Below, one piece after another: positions 32,008 through 45,000 of a stretch of 64,000 nt of DNA (its first letter is position 1; every line of letters starts with the position of its first letter). Below the pieces are notes generated by a model. The model was not told where the DNA came from, ran no database searches, and was given only the letters and a program-made list of their open reading frames with translations. Origin of the DNA: Macrostomum hystrix. Lineage: Eukaryota; Platyhelminthes; Macrostomidae. A program made the translations under genes and the position numbers. Location of the stretch: contig CATNEN010000029.1 of assembly GCA_950097015.1 (NCBI GenBank), positions 4,607,501 through 4,671,500 on the forward strand, given 5' to 3'.

Positions 32008-32631
32008 TCGAGAGCGAATAGGGTGGCTGCAGAGGCTCCAGAGGCCCACACAGCTGTGGTCATTAGTGATTGGCTATTCTCGTGCCTGGCCTACCAGATG
32101 CCATACAGTTTGTGCCCTGCTGTCAATGCGGAATATTTTATACCTGTTATTTAGTCTGAGATTTGGACTCAAGAGGCCTAATATTTTATACGAATTCGGT
32201 ACAATTATGGCCAGAAGTTGGCACGCCACTTCTTGTTCTATAATTGAGCAACCGGAAGAAGAAGTACGTATCACTTATCTAATTGCATTTTTATTGATAA
32301 AATCAGTTAAAAAAATATTCTAACGTTTCGATATTTATTTCAGGCTGACAATGGAAGATTGAAAGGCGGTCGGAAACAAATGAAAACCAGTGACCGCACT
32401 GTGATGGTCAGACGCTACAGAGAGGTCCGACTTTTGTTTGCCCTAAACTATTAAAATTTGACTTGTAAACATACTTGAAATCATTGTTTACAAGCTTATT
32501 TGAGCGTTCAAACAATAATAGCTTAGAGTAGACTCGCATTGGTTCGTTGGTTCGAATCCAGCGTCGAATCCACAGCAACAAACTTAGCACCGATTTGAAA
32601 ATTTGACACAGAGATATTAAATAAATATAAT

Positions 32632-32927
32632 TGCAGGAGGGCTGCGGGCAATGGCACATCACTTGGTGACACTAGACCTGTAGCCAGCGAGGAGGCAATT
32701 CTGCCCATTTCGCTGACTACTGAGCATACACGCGCACAGATACTGTACGCAGGCATACGCTCACACAGGTGTGTACATCTGCCCTGGCAGTAAATTGCAC
32801 GACAAGCCCCCAAACCCTGTCTTGCTGCTGCGCACCGAATGAATGTGGCCTCGCCGCGGAATCGAGCTCAGGGACCATCGAAGTGCAAAAGACAAACGCG
32901 TTATTCGCTCTGTCACTCACCCCTGAC
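32632..32927 (-). mobile_element. SINE-B with internal deletion
   Basis: Matches the family from TTGCAGGAGGGCTGCGGGCA to the head, but lacks about 70 bases after CATCTGCCCTG. Just upstream of the TRPM2-like gene. Confidence 0.85.
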
Positions 32928-33077
32928 ACCTAATTACAATTCTATTCAATATCTAACCAACAGAGTCACGATTGGGCCTGGTATCCGCTAAGAATCAACC
33001 AATTTCCATGCGATGGATTCCGGCCTGACGGGTGAGGGTTTAAAAAAACTTTGTTAATTTTCAAATTTAACAAAACG

Positions 33078-36000
33078 ATGGAATTGGTTAAAAAGATTAG
33101 AAAAAACAACCAACTAGAAATGCTCGACTGGGCATCTGCCGCTGTGGCTTGTCATTGGAGCTGCACTGCTGTACCTCAGCTGCTGACTGCTGACAACAGC
33201 AGCCTGCAAGCCGTTCTTTCTCTGCAGCAGCAGCAGCCGTCACCTCAGCCGCCTCCATTGCTCCCACACGGTGATGCGGGCGAATTTGAATTTCCGGGCA
33301 TAAAACGACACGCAAAGGTTTGTCCTTTTTCCATTGCCTTATCCTACCAGACTAAAGGGCAACCCAAGGTTATTCGGTTACCTTGGCACACCCGTCTAAA
33401 GTGCAAACCCAAGGTCATTGGGTTGGCTTTAGCTAACATTATCGAGCACAACTCTAAGGTCACTCGATGAATTTTTGGCCTGTTCATAATGCCACTAAAT
33501 AATACCAGAATAAACGCTTGTACAAGGCATTTTTCAGGGACCATCTAGACATAATCATCCAATTGCTCGAAAGTGTATATAAAATGACTAGTTTTATGCA
33601 ACCCTTAAGTGCCTTAAGTGCAACCCCAAAGGTCATTCTATGGCACTAACCTGCCAATCGAAAGTGCAGCCCCAACTTTATTCTATGGCACTAACCTGCC
33701 AATCGAAAGTGCAGCCCCAACTTTATTCTATGGCACTAACCTGTCAGTCGAAAGTGCAGCCCCAACTTTATTCTATGGCACTAACCTGCCAATCGAAAGT
33801 GCAGCCCCAACTTCATTCTATGGCACTAACCTGCCAGTCGAAAGTGCAGCCCCAACTTTATTCTATGGCACTAACCTGCCAGTCGAAAATGTAACCTCAA
33901 AGTCCATTTAATTGCGGTAGACTTCCATTCCCATATTAAAAAAGAATTCCAATAAATTTCAAATAGATTTTTCCAGTAGGGAACTCGTTTCAGAACAGTT
34001 CAAAACAGTTAAAGCATTACTAATGGGAATATAAGCTTGCTTACTAATAAGACTGAGAGACGGAATCTGTTTACGCACCGGCGATTGTGAGCACTCGCTC
34101 TTCGGTCAACTTGGATTCACGAGTACGCAAATCAACTTGCTAATCCCTTATTTGGATTTTGTAAATACAAATACATGCAAATGCGCCAAAAATATATGGG
34201 AAATAGTTTACTGTGATTGTTCGTTAACTAATCCGATTGCACCAAATGTGGCTTTATCCTACTTGTAGATCAGGCAGTTTTTTTATACAAAAACTACCAA
34301 TAATATTCACATTTATAGCAATAGATTAGGAAAAGATATATGATTTGTACGACTGGTATTAAGGTATTTTCGAGTTTTTTGCAAAAAATAATGGCCCCTT
34401 TCAGAAATCAAGGAATCTTTTAGATATCAGGGTACCTGATAAATATCCCAGTTCCGGTTGGATATCTGAATACCTGTTAGATACCTGGGTAGCTGTTAGA
34501 TATCAGGGTACCTGATAAATATCCCAGTTCCGGTTGGATATCTGAATACCTGTTAGATACCTGGGTAGCTGTTAGATATCAGGGTACCTGATAAATATCC
34601 CAGTTCCGGTTGGATATCAGAATACCTGTTAGATACCTGGGTAGCTGTTAGATATCAGGGTACCTGATAAATATCCCAGTTCCGGTTGGATATCAGAATA
34701 CCTGTTAGATACCTGGGTAGCTGTTAGATGTCTGGGTAGCTGTTAGATAGCTGGGTAGCTGTTAGATAACTGGGTAGCTGTTAGATATCTGGGTAGCTGT
34801 TAGATATCTGGGTAGCTGTTAGATATCAGGGTAGCTGTTAGATATCTGGGTAGCTGTTAGATATCTGGGTAGCTGTTAGATACCTGGGTTCACAAGCGCA
34901 TTAATCTGGAGTCGCGGCATTCCACCCGAGCTCAGTTTGTCCGGCTCAGCTCAACAGCTTCGGACTCAGCCATCCAGCAGACATTGGGCAGTAGGTGGAG
35001 CCTCGGCCGGCCCACCCTCATCGTGAACGTCCACGGCGGCGAGCTGGAGAAGAAGCGCCAGTTGAAGATGATCTTCAAGAAGGGCCTGTGGAAGGCGGCC
35101 GAGAGCGCTGGTGCGATTTTAGATGCTCATAGATCTACCCACATTTTCTAACAGATCTAGCCACATTCATGACATCTATTCACAATTCTCACAGATCCAC
35201 TCACAATCTACCCTTACTCCTGACAGATCTACCCACACTCCTAACAGATCTACCCACACTCCTAACAGATCTACCCACACTCCTGACAGATCTACCCACA
35301 CTTCTGACAGATCTACCCACACTCCTGACAGATCTACCCACACTTCTGACAGATCTACCCACACTTCTGACAGATCTTTCCACACTCCTGACAGATCTTT
35401 TCACACTCCTGATAGATCTACCCACACTTCTGACAGATCTACCCACACTCCATGATAGATCTATCCACACTCCTGATAGATCTAACTACACTCCTGATAG
35501 ATCTACCTACACTCCTGATAGATCTACCCAATCTCTATGTCAAATCTACGCAGTTGCGTCACCTATGAAATCCTGCTATTATTTACTTATTCTGAACCAT
35601 CCCGGTCATTTCAGGTCGAGATGACCAATCTAACAGTCAAGGTAAGACACAGTCGATTTTTCCCAATGCCAAATTCAAATTCAGTTTGACAATCGTTCTT
35701 CTAGGACAGTTCAAGTGAGCGAGTGTTTAGATAAACAATTATTTCCTATGTCTTTTTCGTGTAGCTTCTGGACAGCGTGTTTACAGTGCAGTAATATACC
35801 TGCAATTAAGCCCTTAAGTATTTTGCTGTAGCAAGCGGTAAATTGACGGAAACGAATGAATGCTTTGTCTGACTTTTACGTCACATTTTGAAATAAGTAC
35901 ACTTTCTAGGAATAGTCCGTTTCGCCGCAAGCAGACATTCTTTTAATCGAAATGTCAAAAATGCGCCGCCAAAATACTGGCTCCAAGTGTAAAGAAATTA

Positions 36001-39000
36001 AAGAAGCCGAAAAGCTGTCCAAGATTTTGCACCTACAAAAAGTCACCCGATCGATAATTGACGCAATCGATAATTGACCCAATCGATAATTCAATCAATC
36101 GATAATTCATCTAATCGATAATTCACCCAGTCGATAATTCACCCAATCGATAATTCACCGAATCGATAATTCACCCAGTTGACAATTCACCCAATCGATA
36201 ATTCACCCAATCGATAATTCATCTAATCGAAAATTCACCCAATCGATAATTCACCCAATCGATAATTCATCTAATCGATAATTCACCCAGTCGATAATTC
36301 ATCTAATCGATAATTCACCCAATCGATTATTCATCTAATCGATAATTCACCCTGTCGATAATTCATCTAATCGATAATTCACCCAGTCGATAATTCATCT
36401 AATCGATAATTCGCCCAATCGATAATTCACTCAGTCGATAATTCACCGAATCGATAATTCACCCAGTCGATAATTCACCGAATCGATAATTCACCCAGTC
36501 GATAATTCATCTAATCGATAATTCACCCAGTCGATAATTCATCTAATCGATAATTCACCAAGTCGATAATTCATCTAATCGATTATTCACCCAATCAATT
36601 ATTCACCCAATCGATTATCCTCCCGTTCGATAACTCAGCCAGTCGATTATTCACGAAATTGATAATTCACCCGATCTATATTTCACTTGATCTACAATTA
36701 ACCTAATTAACTAGTCACCAAAAACGAGAATTTATTTAAATATATAAATTTATTTAAAGCTATGGTAGCGTATTGTCTTGTTTAAGCCACCTGCAGATTA
36801 TCAAACTGAATTGGCCCACCCCACAAGCTGTCCTGTGTAAAAAAACAATTAGAATGTTCGTTTTCAATCTTTGATGCCAGTGATAAATCATAGTTAAAGT
36901 TGCTTCTAGGATGTAGGACACATTAGATTCAACCTTTAAAATTGCAAAATACAACGTCCTAGCTAAATAAAAACTAAAGAATGAAAGCTTTTATCAGAAA
37001 CGGTTATTTAAACTTGAAACTGCACCGCACAATGGGATGTCCTGCACAGCGAATGCTAGTAATCAATTAAAATTTGAACTGAAGCTATCGAGAGTTAAGT
37101 GTCTTTGCATATTATCTCATCTACCTTGCCTGATAACCTTGCGTCGCAGGATGCTGGGTAGTGACTGACGGCCTAAGCCTTGGCATTGTGAAGCTCACAG
37201 GAGACGCAGTCAGGGACTACACAGACGCCTACGGCGCCAACCGCATGCTGGCCATCGGCGTAGTCAGCGAATCCTGCGCCGCCGCCCGGAGCCAGTCAGG
37301 AAGCCGAGGCGGTGTAAGCATCCAGAATGGGTGGGTTGATTGACGGGGCGGTGACGTGCTTGACTCTCTCGCTAAGATTCACCTAATCAATAATTCACTC
37401 AGCCGATAATTCCCTTAGTCGATAATTCACTCAATCATTAATGTACCCGATCGATAATTCACCCAATAGATAATTCATCCAATAGATTATTCATCCAATC
37501 GATAATTCACCCAATCGATAATTCATCCAATCGATAACTCACTCAATCGATAATTCATACAATCGATAATTAAACCAATCGATAGTTTAACCAATCGATA
37601 ATTCACCCGACAGTCGATAGTTTCACCAATCGATAATTCATACAATCGATAATAAAACCAATCGATAGTTTAACCAATCGATAATTCACCCAGTCGATAG
37701 TTTAACCAAACGATAATTCATCCAATCGATAATTAAACCAATCGATAGTTTAACCAATCGATAATTCACACATTCGATAGTTTAACCAATCGATAATTCA
37801 CTCAGTCGATGGTTTAACCAATTGACAATTCACCCAGTCGAGAGTAACCAATCGATAATTCACTCTGTCGATGGTTTAACCAATAGATAAATCACCCAGT
37901 CGTTAATTCACCCAATCGATAATTCACCCAATCGATAATTCACCCAATCGATAATTCACCCAATCGATAATTCACCCAGTCGATAATTCACCCAGTCGAT
38001 AGTCTAACCAATCGATAATTCACCCAGTCGATAGTCTTACCAATCGATAATTCACTCAGTCGATGGTTTAACCAATCGATAATTCACCCAATCGATAATT
38101 CACCCAATCGATAATTCACCCAATCGATAATTCACCCAATCGATAATTCACCCAATCGATAATTCACCCAGGCGATAGTCTAACCAATCGATAATTCACC
38201 CAGTCGATAATTCACCCAGTCGATAGTCTAACCAATCGATAATTCACCCAGTCGATAGTCTAACCAATCGATAATTCACCCAGTCGATAGTCTAACCAAT
38301 CGATAATTCACCCAGTCGATGGTTTAACCGATAGATAATTCACCCAATCGATAATTCACCCAATCGATAATTCACCCAGGCGATAGTCTAACCAATCGAT
38401 AATTCACTCAGTCGATGGTTTAACCAATAGATAATTCACCCAACCGATAATTCACCCAATCGATAATTCACCCAATCGATAATTCACCCAATCGAAAAAT
38501 CTCTTCGGGTGTCAGTAACCTCGCTGAGTATCAGAAGCGTCCGACGCACCAAGGGCCCTGAGTTAGAATGACTTACTACCAATTGGATGACAAAGTGCAA
38601 TCGTTTTCATAGCAACAGGTCCAGCTGACTGGGGAAGAGCTGGACGCCAATCACACGCATTTCATTTTGGTGTCCGGTCGGCTGGCGAAATCTTACGGGC
38701 CAGCGTCGATCAATGCCGAGGCGGATTTCCGGGCAAGATTCTCGCGAGCGGCTGCGAGCAGCTGGACCCAGGAGGCTGGCGAGAGTCGGGTGCCGATGTG
38801 CGGCCTGCTGATCGGCGGAGACAGGATCGCGCTGCGCCAGGTGTACAAGGCTCTGGTTGATTATCACTGTCCCATTGTGGCACTTAAGGTGCGGTTTAGA
38901 TTGCTCCCCACCCTGCTTCCTTCGGTAGCTGTTCTTTTTCTTCCGTTAGAAAAGGTACCTAGCTCAGTAGGGGGCAGACTAGAACCCGTGACCACTCGGT

Positions 39001-42000
39001 CAGCTACGAGCTCTCTACTATAGTTGCAATAATATTTTAATAATTGATAACGCTGCTCAAACGGGGCAAGATGTGCAGCCGACAGCACAGCAACAACAGC
39101 AGAAGGCTGCGTACGGCAGCTCAGTGTATGGACTGGAGGGACGCCAAACCCACCCTTAATTACCCTCAGCTATTGCAGGTAACATTTAAATAGGTGGGTG
39201 ATCTTTACAGTCGTGAGTATAGCTATATCTGAGAGGGCTGATTGACAGAGCGATTAATGCGTTTGCCTCTCGAAACCAAGGTCCCTGAGCTCGATTCCGT
39301 GGCGAGGCCACATTTATTTGGGGCGCAGCCTGCGAGAGAAGGCTTGGGGGCTTGTCGTGCAATTTACGTCCTTGATGGCCAACCTCCAAGGCACAGTGAG
39401 AGTGTACACTGCCTGACGATGTCAGGGCAGATGTACGCAACCTGTGTGAGCGTATGCCTGCGTACAGTATCCGTGTACGTGTGTGCTCAGGAGTCAGCGA
39501 AATGGGCAGAATTGCCTCCTCGCTGGCTGCTGGTCTAGTGTCACCAAATGATGTGCCATTGCCCGCAGCCCTCCTGCAATTATTATCATTATAGCTTTAT
39601 AAGTAGCTGTATAGCTGCCACACATTCCAATGAATAAGTAGACTCAGCTTCTGTGAACTATCCCCAGGGCACATCCGGTGCTGCTGATGCGCTAGTCTTC
39701 GCTCTAGAATTCAGCCTGCTAGACAGCGCGCCAGCGGATAAGAAAGACGCAGCGGACAGCGAGGAGGCAAAAGAGGCGGCTCTGCTGGTCAGGTGAGTCA
39801 ATTTTTGTTATTTAAAGGTTTTTTAAATACAAGCTAAAAGGGCAAGTACCAAGATATCATAAAAGTACATGCTGAAAGTACAAATTAAAAGTACAACACT
39901 GCGTGTAAGTAACACTTTTAGTTTTGTACTTTTACCTACACTTAAAGTACAAGTAAAAGTAAACATGGTCAACAGCTTTCGATTTTATGAGCGGCTTTGT
40001 CGAAACCATTTTCTCGCAGGTTGACACAAATCTGTCAGGAATCATTCAATGGTGATTGCGATCAATCCGAAGTTAATATGCTACACCGAATCCTCAGGGA
40101 CTGCTCGGGACTGATTGAAATTTTCGACATGGAAGACGACTTTGATTTGGACGGCAAAATGATTGCCTCGCTGCTAAGCAGTGGTTTGTAGAGATTTTTA
40201 CTGCTTTTAATACAGCAGCAACCGACATTTATTCATTTCCTTCATTCCTTCCTTCCATGCTTCCTTCCTCGCTTCCTTCCTTCCTTCCTTTCTCGCTTCC
40301 ATCCTTCCTTCCTTCCTTCCTTCCTTCCTTCCTTCCTCGCTTCCTTCCTTCCTTCCTTCCTTCCTTCCTTCCTCGCTTCCTTCCTTCCTTCCTTCCTTCC
40401 TTCCTTCCTTCCTTCCTTCCTTCCTCGCTTCCTTCCTTCCTTCCTTCCTTCCTTCCTTCCTTCCTCGCTTCCTTCCTTCCTTCCTTCCTTCCTTCCATCC
40501 ATCCATCCTTCCTTCCTTCCATCCATCCATCCTTCCTTCCTTCCTTCCTTCCTTCCTTCCTTCCTTCCTTCCTTCCATCCATCCATCCTTCCTTCCTTCC
40601 TTCCATCCATCCATCCTTCCTTCCTTCCTTCCTTCCTTCCTTCCTTCCTTCCTTCCTTCCATCCATCCATCCTTCCTTCCTTCCTTCCTTCCTTCCTTTC
40701 TTCCTTCCTTCCTTCCATCCATCCATCCTTCCTTCCTTCCATCCATCCATCCATCCTTCCTTCCTTCCTTCCTTCCTTCCTTCCTTCCTTCCTTCCTTCC
40801 TTCCTTCCTTCCTTCCTTCCTTCCTTCCATCCATCCATCCTTCCTTCCTTCCATCCATCCATCCATCCTTCCTTCCTTCCATCCATCCATCCATCCTTCC
40901 TTCCTTCCTTCCTTCCTTCCATCCATCCTTCCTTCCATCCATCCATCCTTCCTTCCTTCCTTCCATCCATCCATCCTTCCTTCCTTCCTTCCTTCCTTCC
41001 TTCCTTCCTTCCTTCCTTCCATCCATCCATCCTTCCTTCCTTCCATCCATCCATCCATCCTTCCTTCCTTCCTTCCATCCATCCATCCTTCCTTCCTTCC
41101 ATCCATCCATCCATCCTTCCTTCCTTCCTTCCTTCCTTCCATCCATCCATCCTTCCTTCCTTCCATCCATCCATCCTTCCTTCCTTCCTTCCTTCCTTCC
41201 TTCCTTCCTTCCTTCCTTCCATCCATCCATCCTTCCTTCCTTCCTTCCTTCCTTCCTTCCTTCCTTCCTTCCTTCCTTCCATCCATCCATCCTTCCATCC
41301 ATCCATCCTTCCATCCATACATCCATCCTTCCTTCCATCCATCCATCCTTCCATCCATCCATCCATCCTTCCTTCCATCCATCCATCCTTCCATCCATCC
41401 ATCCATCCTTCCATCCATCCATCCATCCTTCCTTCCTTCCATCCATCCATCCTTCCTTCCTTCCTTCCTTTCTTCCTTCCTTCCTTCCTTCCTTTCTCGC
41501 TTCCATCCTTCCTTCCTTCCTTCCTTCCTTCCTTCCTTCCTTCCTTCCTTCCTTCCTTCCTTCGTCCTTCCTTCCTTCCTTCCTTCCTTCCTTCCATCCA
41601 TCCATCCTTCCATCCATCCATCCTTCCATCCATCCATCCATCCTTCCTTCCATCCATCCATCCTTCCATCCATCCATCCTTCCATCCATCCATCCATCCT
41701 TCCATCCATCCATCCTTCCTTCCTTCCTTCCTTCCTTCCTTCCTTCCATCCTTCCTTCCTTCCTCGCTTCCTTCCTTCCTTCCTTCCTTCCTTCCTTCCT
41801 TCCTTCCTTCCTTTCTCGCTTCCTTCCTTCCTTCCTTCCTTCCTTCCTTCCTTCCTTTCTTTCTTCCTTCCTTCCTTCCTTTCTCGCTTCCATCCTTCCT
41901 TCCTTCCTTCCTTCCTTCCTTCCTTCCTTCCTTCCTTCCTTCGTCCTTCCTTCCTTCCTTCCTTCCTTCCTTCCATCCATCCATCCTTCCATCCATCCAT

Positions 42001-45000
42001 CCTTCCATCCATCCATCCTTCCATCCATCCATCCATCCTTCCTTCCATCCATCCATCCTTCCATCCATCCATCCTTCCATCCATCCATCCTTCCTTCCTT
42101 CCTTCCTTCCTTCCTTCCATCCTTCCTTCCTTCCTTCCTTCCTTCCTTCCTTCCTTACTTCCTTCCTTCCTTCCTTCCATCCTTCCTTCCTTATTCGTGA
42201 GTTCATTCTTAAAGGGACACAGATATTCATAAGAAACCGCACGGCACTTCAGCTGGAAGCGACAGTCCCGAGAACCAGCTGAACCTACAGCAGCTGAAGA
42301 TTGCACTGGCACTAAATCGAGCCGACATCGCGAGGGAGAAAGTTTTTCTAGAGAATAAAAAGTGGAAGGTGATTGATAAATATGGCCGCTTCTGTATGAA
42401 CCGAAATATTATATTCTTCTATGTGTAGCTATATGTACTATGATTCACTACAACTAGCAATACACTAGCAATTTATCTTCCTGCTGGGCACATGGTTAGT
42501 TTATATCGTAAATCAAATGCCTAATTATCCACTGAAAATCTGCCTAGTTGAAACCCTTAATTTATCCAAGGGATTCGAGATTTATCTCCTAATCAGGGGA
42601 CGCAATCAACCTCAACAATTATCCCTTAATTTATCCTCAAATTTTAGAAAGGCGACCTGCAGGACTGCATGTACCAGGCTCTGATGGAGGATAGACAGGG
42701 TTTTGTAAGCTTGTTCCTTGAGCAGGGCTTCTCATTAGAGGACTTTCTAACCGTAAACACTATGGAGAAACTGTACACCGATCAGCTGAAACGATCGGTA
42801 ATGACCTGATCTCATGCACTCATGACTATAATTGACCATCTGACCTGTTAGACATGTTAGAATCCTGTCCAAAGGTCAGAACTCTCACCTGTTAGACATG
42901 TTAGAATGCACTGAACAGGTCAGAACTCACACCTGTTAGACATGTTAGAATGCACTGAACAGGTCAGAACTCTCACCTGTTAGACATGTTAGAATACACT
43001 GAACAGGTCAGAACTCTCACCTGTTAGACATGTTAGAATGCACTGAACAGGTCAGAACTCACACCTGTTAGACATGTTAGAATGCACTGAACAGGTCAGA
43101 ACTCACACCTGTTAGACATGTTAGAATGCACTGAACAGGTCAGAACTCTCACCTGTTAGACATGTTAGAATGCACTAAACAGGTCAGAACTCATACCTGT
43201 TAGACATGTTAGAATGCACTGAACAGGTCAGAACTCACACCTGTTAGACATGTTAGAATACACTAAACAGGTCAGAACTCACACCTGTTAGACATGTTAG
43301 AATGCACTGAACAGGTCAGAACTCTCACCTGTTAGACATGTTAGAATGCACTGAACAGGTCAGAACTCACACCTGCTAGACATGTTAGAATACACTGAAC
43401 AGGTCAGAACTCACACCTGTTAGACATGTTAGAATACACTGAACAGGTCAGAACTCACACCTGTTAGACATGTTAGAATACACTGAACAGGTCAGAACTC
43501 ACACCTGTTAGACATGTTAGAATACACTGAACAGGTCAGAACTCACACCTGTTAGACATGTTAGAATGCACTGAACAGGTCAGAACTCTCACCTGTTAGA
43601 CATGTTAGAATGCACTGAACAGGTCAGAACTCACACCTGCTAGACATGTTAGAATGCACTGAACAGGTCAGAACTCTCACCTGTTAGACATGTTAGAATG
43701 CACTGAACAGGTCAGAACTCACTCAGAACTCACAAAGGACTCAAAGCACATTGGCTTTAAGCCAATCAAATGCTAACAAAAGACATTTCCTATTCATTTC
43801 CCGGTTCCAGAACTCCAAGGCGGCCATCTTCCATCAGCTGTGGGAGCATCATCACCGCTCGCATCGGGTAGGTTCGGGATTTATTTCCCCAATAAATATT
43901 CCTCCCCTAGCTAGCAATAGTGCCAACTTTCTCATTTCCGGAAGCCTTCTCTGTTGACCATCATGGGAGGTAATTTTTGGCTCCTCACACCGAGTGATCA
44001 GTGGCAAACAGTGTCTATTCGAGAGACAACTTTTGCTTTTTGTCTTGTCAGAAAGTTGCAAGGTCATTCTGTTGCCGAAGATTATGATAAATTTTTGTGT
44101 CCCGAGTACAAACTTTCATAAGCCTTCATAAGCTTTGGTTGCTCAAACTCACTATCCCTGTTCATCTACATCACTCCCAGCATCCATCCTTACAATTTTC
44201 CCAACATCTCTCTATATGCCTCCCTACATTCTCCTTGCGTTCTTCTCTATATATTTTCCTTCATCACTTCCTACATATTTTTTCTTATATCCTCTCTAAA
44301 TCCTCTCTAAATCTTCTCTAAATCCTCTCTAAATGCTCCCTACATTCTCCCTACATCATCCCTACATCTCTCCGTACGTCTCTATGGCAGAGCGGCCGGA
44401 AGGTGCGGCTACGAGAGGTCGGCAAGGTGATCAAGATTCTAGCGGGCGACTTCTATCAGCCTCTATACACTAAGAAGGATTTTGAGAAGAACTACACTAG
44501 GTCGACTTTGAGCAACGGCTCAGCCGAAGATCAGGCAGGTCGGTTGATTGGTTGCCGGCTGTTAGTGCAGGGCCTAGCAAACAGTGTGTCCAAATCTGAC
44601 ATACATCCACAGGCAGTTTCAAGAAGACTACACCTCAGCAGCAGCAGCAATTGAGGTCTAACTCCGGTGGCATTCTACCGACGGCCCACCGAGCTCACAG
44701 GCGTCAGGCTGGCCTACCAGAAACCGAGCTGCTGCAGGTGTGCCAGCACCGACATATCGCCGACACTGACGCTGCAGCTGCAGGTAACGCTTGATTGTGA
44801 CCTAATTTGTGAGCTACGCGGATTCGAACTTAGGAGCTTGCCGAAAGACGGCCGCGTTACCGTTCTAAACTTTTCACACTACTGTACAGATTTGAGTAGT
44901 GTGTTTCGCATTTTCTTCAAATTTCTGTCGATTTTTTGCCTTTACAGATTTAGACAACAAAATGGAGTCTGCTCAAGATGCGTGCTCGGAGACGACTGTT

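Larger units (their letters stand above)
33078..42797 (+). other. TRPM N-terminal homology region (exons 1-8)
   Basis: Exon 1 ends [16 protein letters not shown] and joins [20 protein letters not shown] in exon 2, the place where TRPM2 has its FxGL...KYVRVS segment. Exon 2 continues with [18 protein letters not shown] and [14 protein letters not shown]. Exon 3 carries [19 protein letters not shown], matching the family W-I/V-x-T-x-G motif. Exon 4 has NHTHFILV, equivalent to the family NHSHFILVDDG, although the acidic DDG is replaced by SGR. In human TRPM2 this region also binds ADP-ribose; whether this protein keeps that site cannot be decided by eye. Exons 7-8 ([39 protein letters not shown]) are ankyrin-like helical repeats. 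Exon 1 has a short Gln/Pro-rich tract and may begin later than 33078. Confidence 0.85.

Noticed and set aside
36046-38495. Satellite or centromere DNA
   Set aside because: The arrays total under 2 kb and lie in introns of an apparently intact gene.
40207-42312. Open frames of more than 600 codons on both strands
   Set aside because: They are translations of the TTCC/ATCC array, open in several frames at once, and lie in an intron with good flanking channel exons.
42842-43727. CRISPR-like array
   Set aside because: The 44-bp units are contiguous with no unique spacers, and the context is a eukaryotic intron. The same applies to all other arrays.
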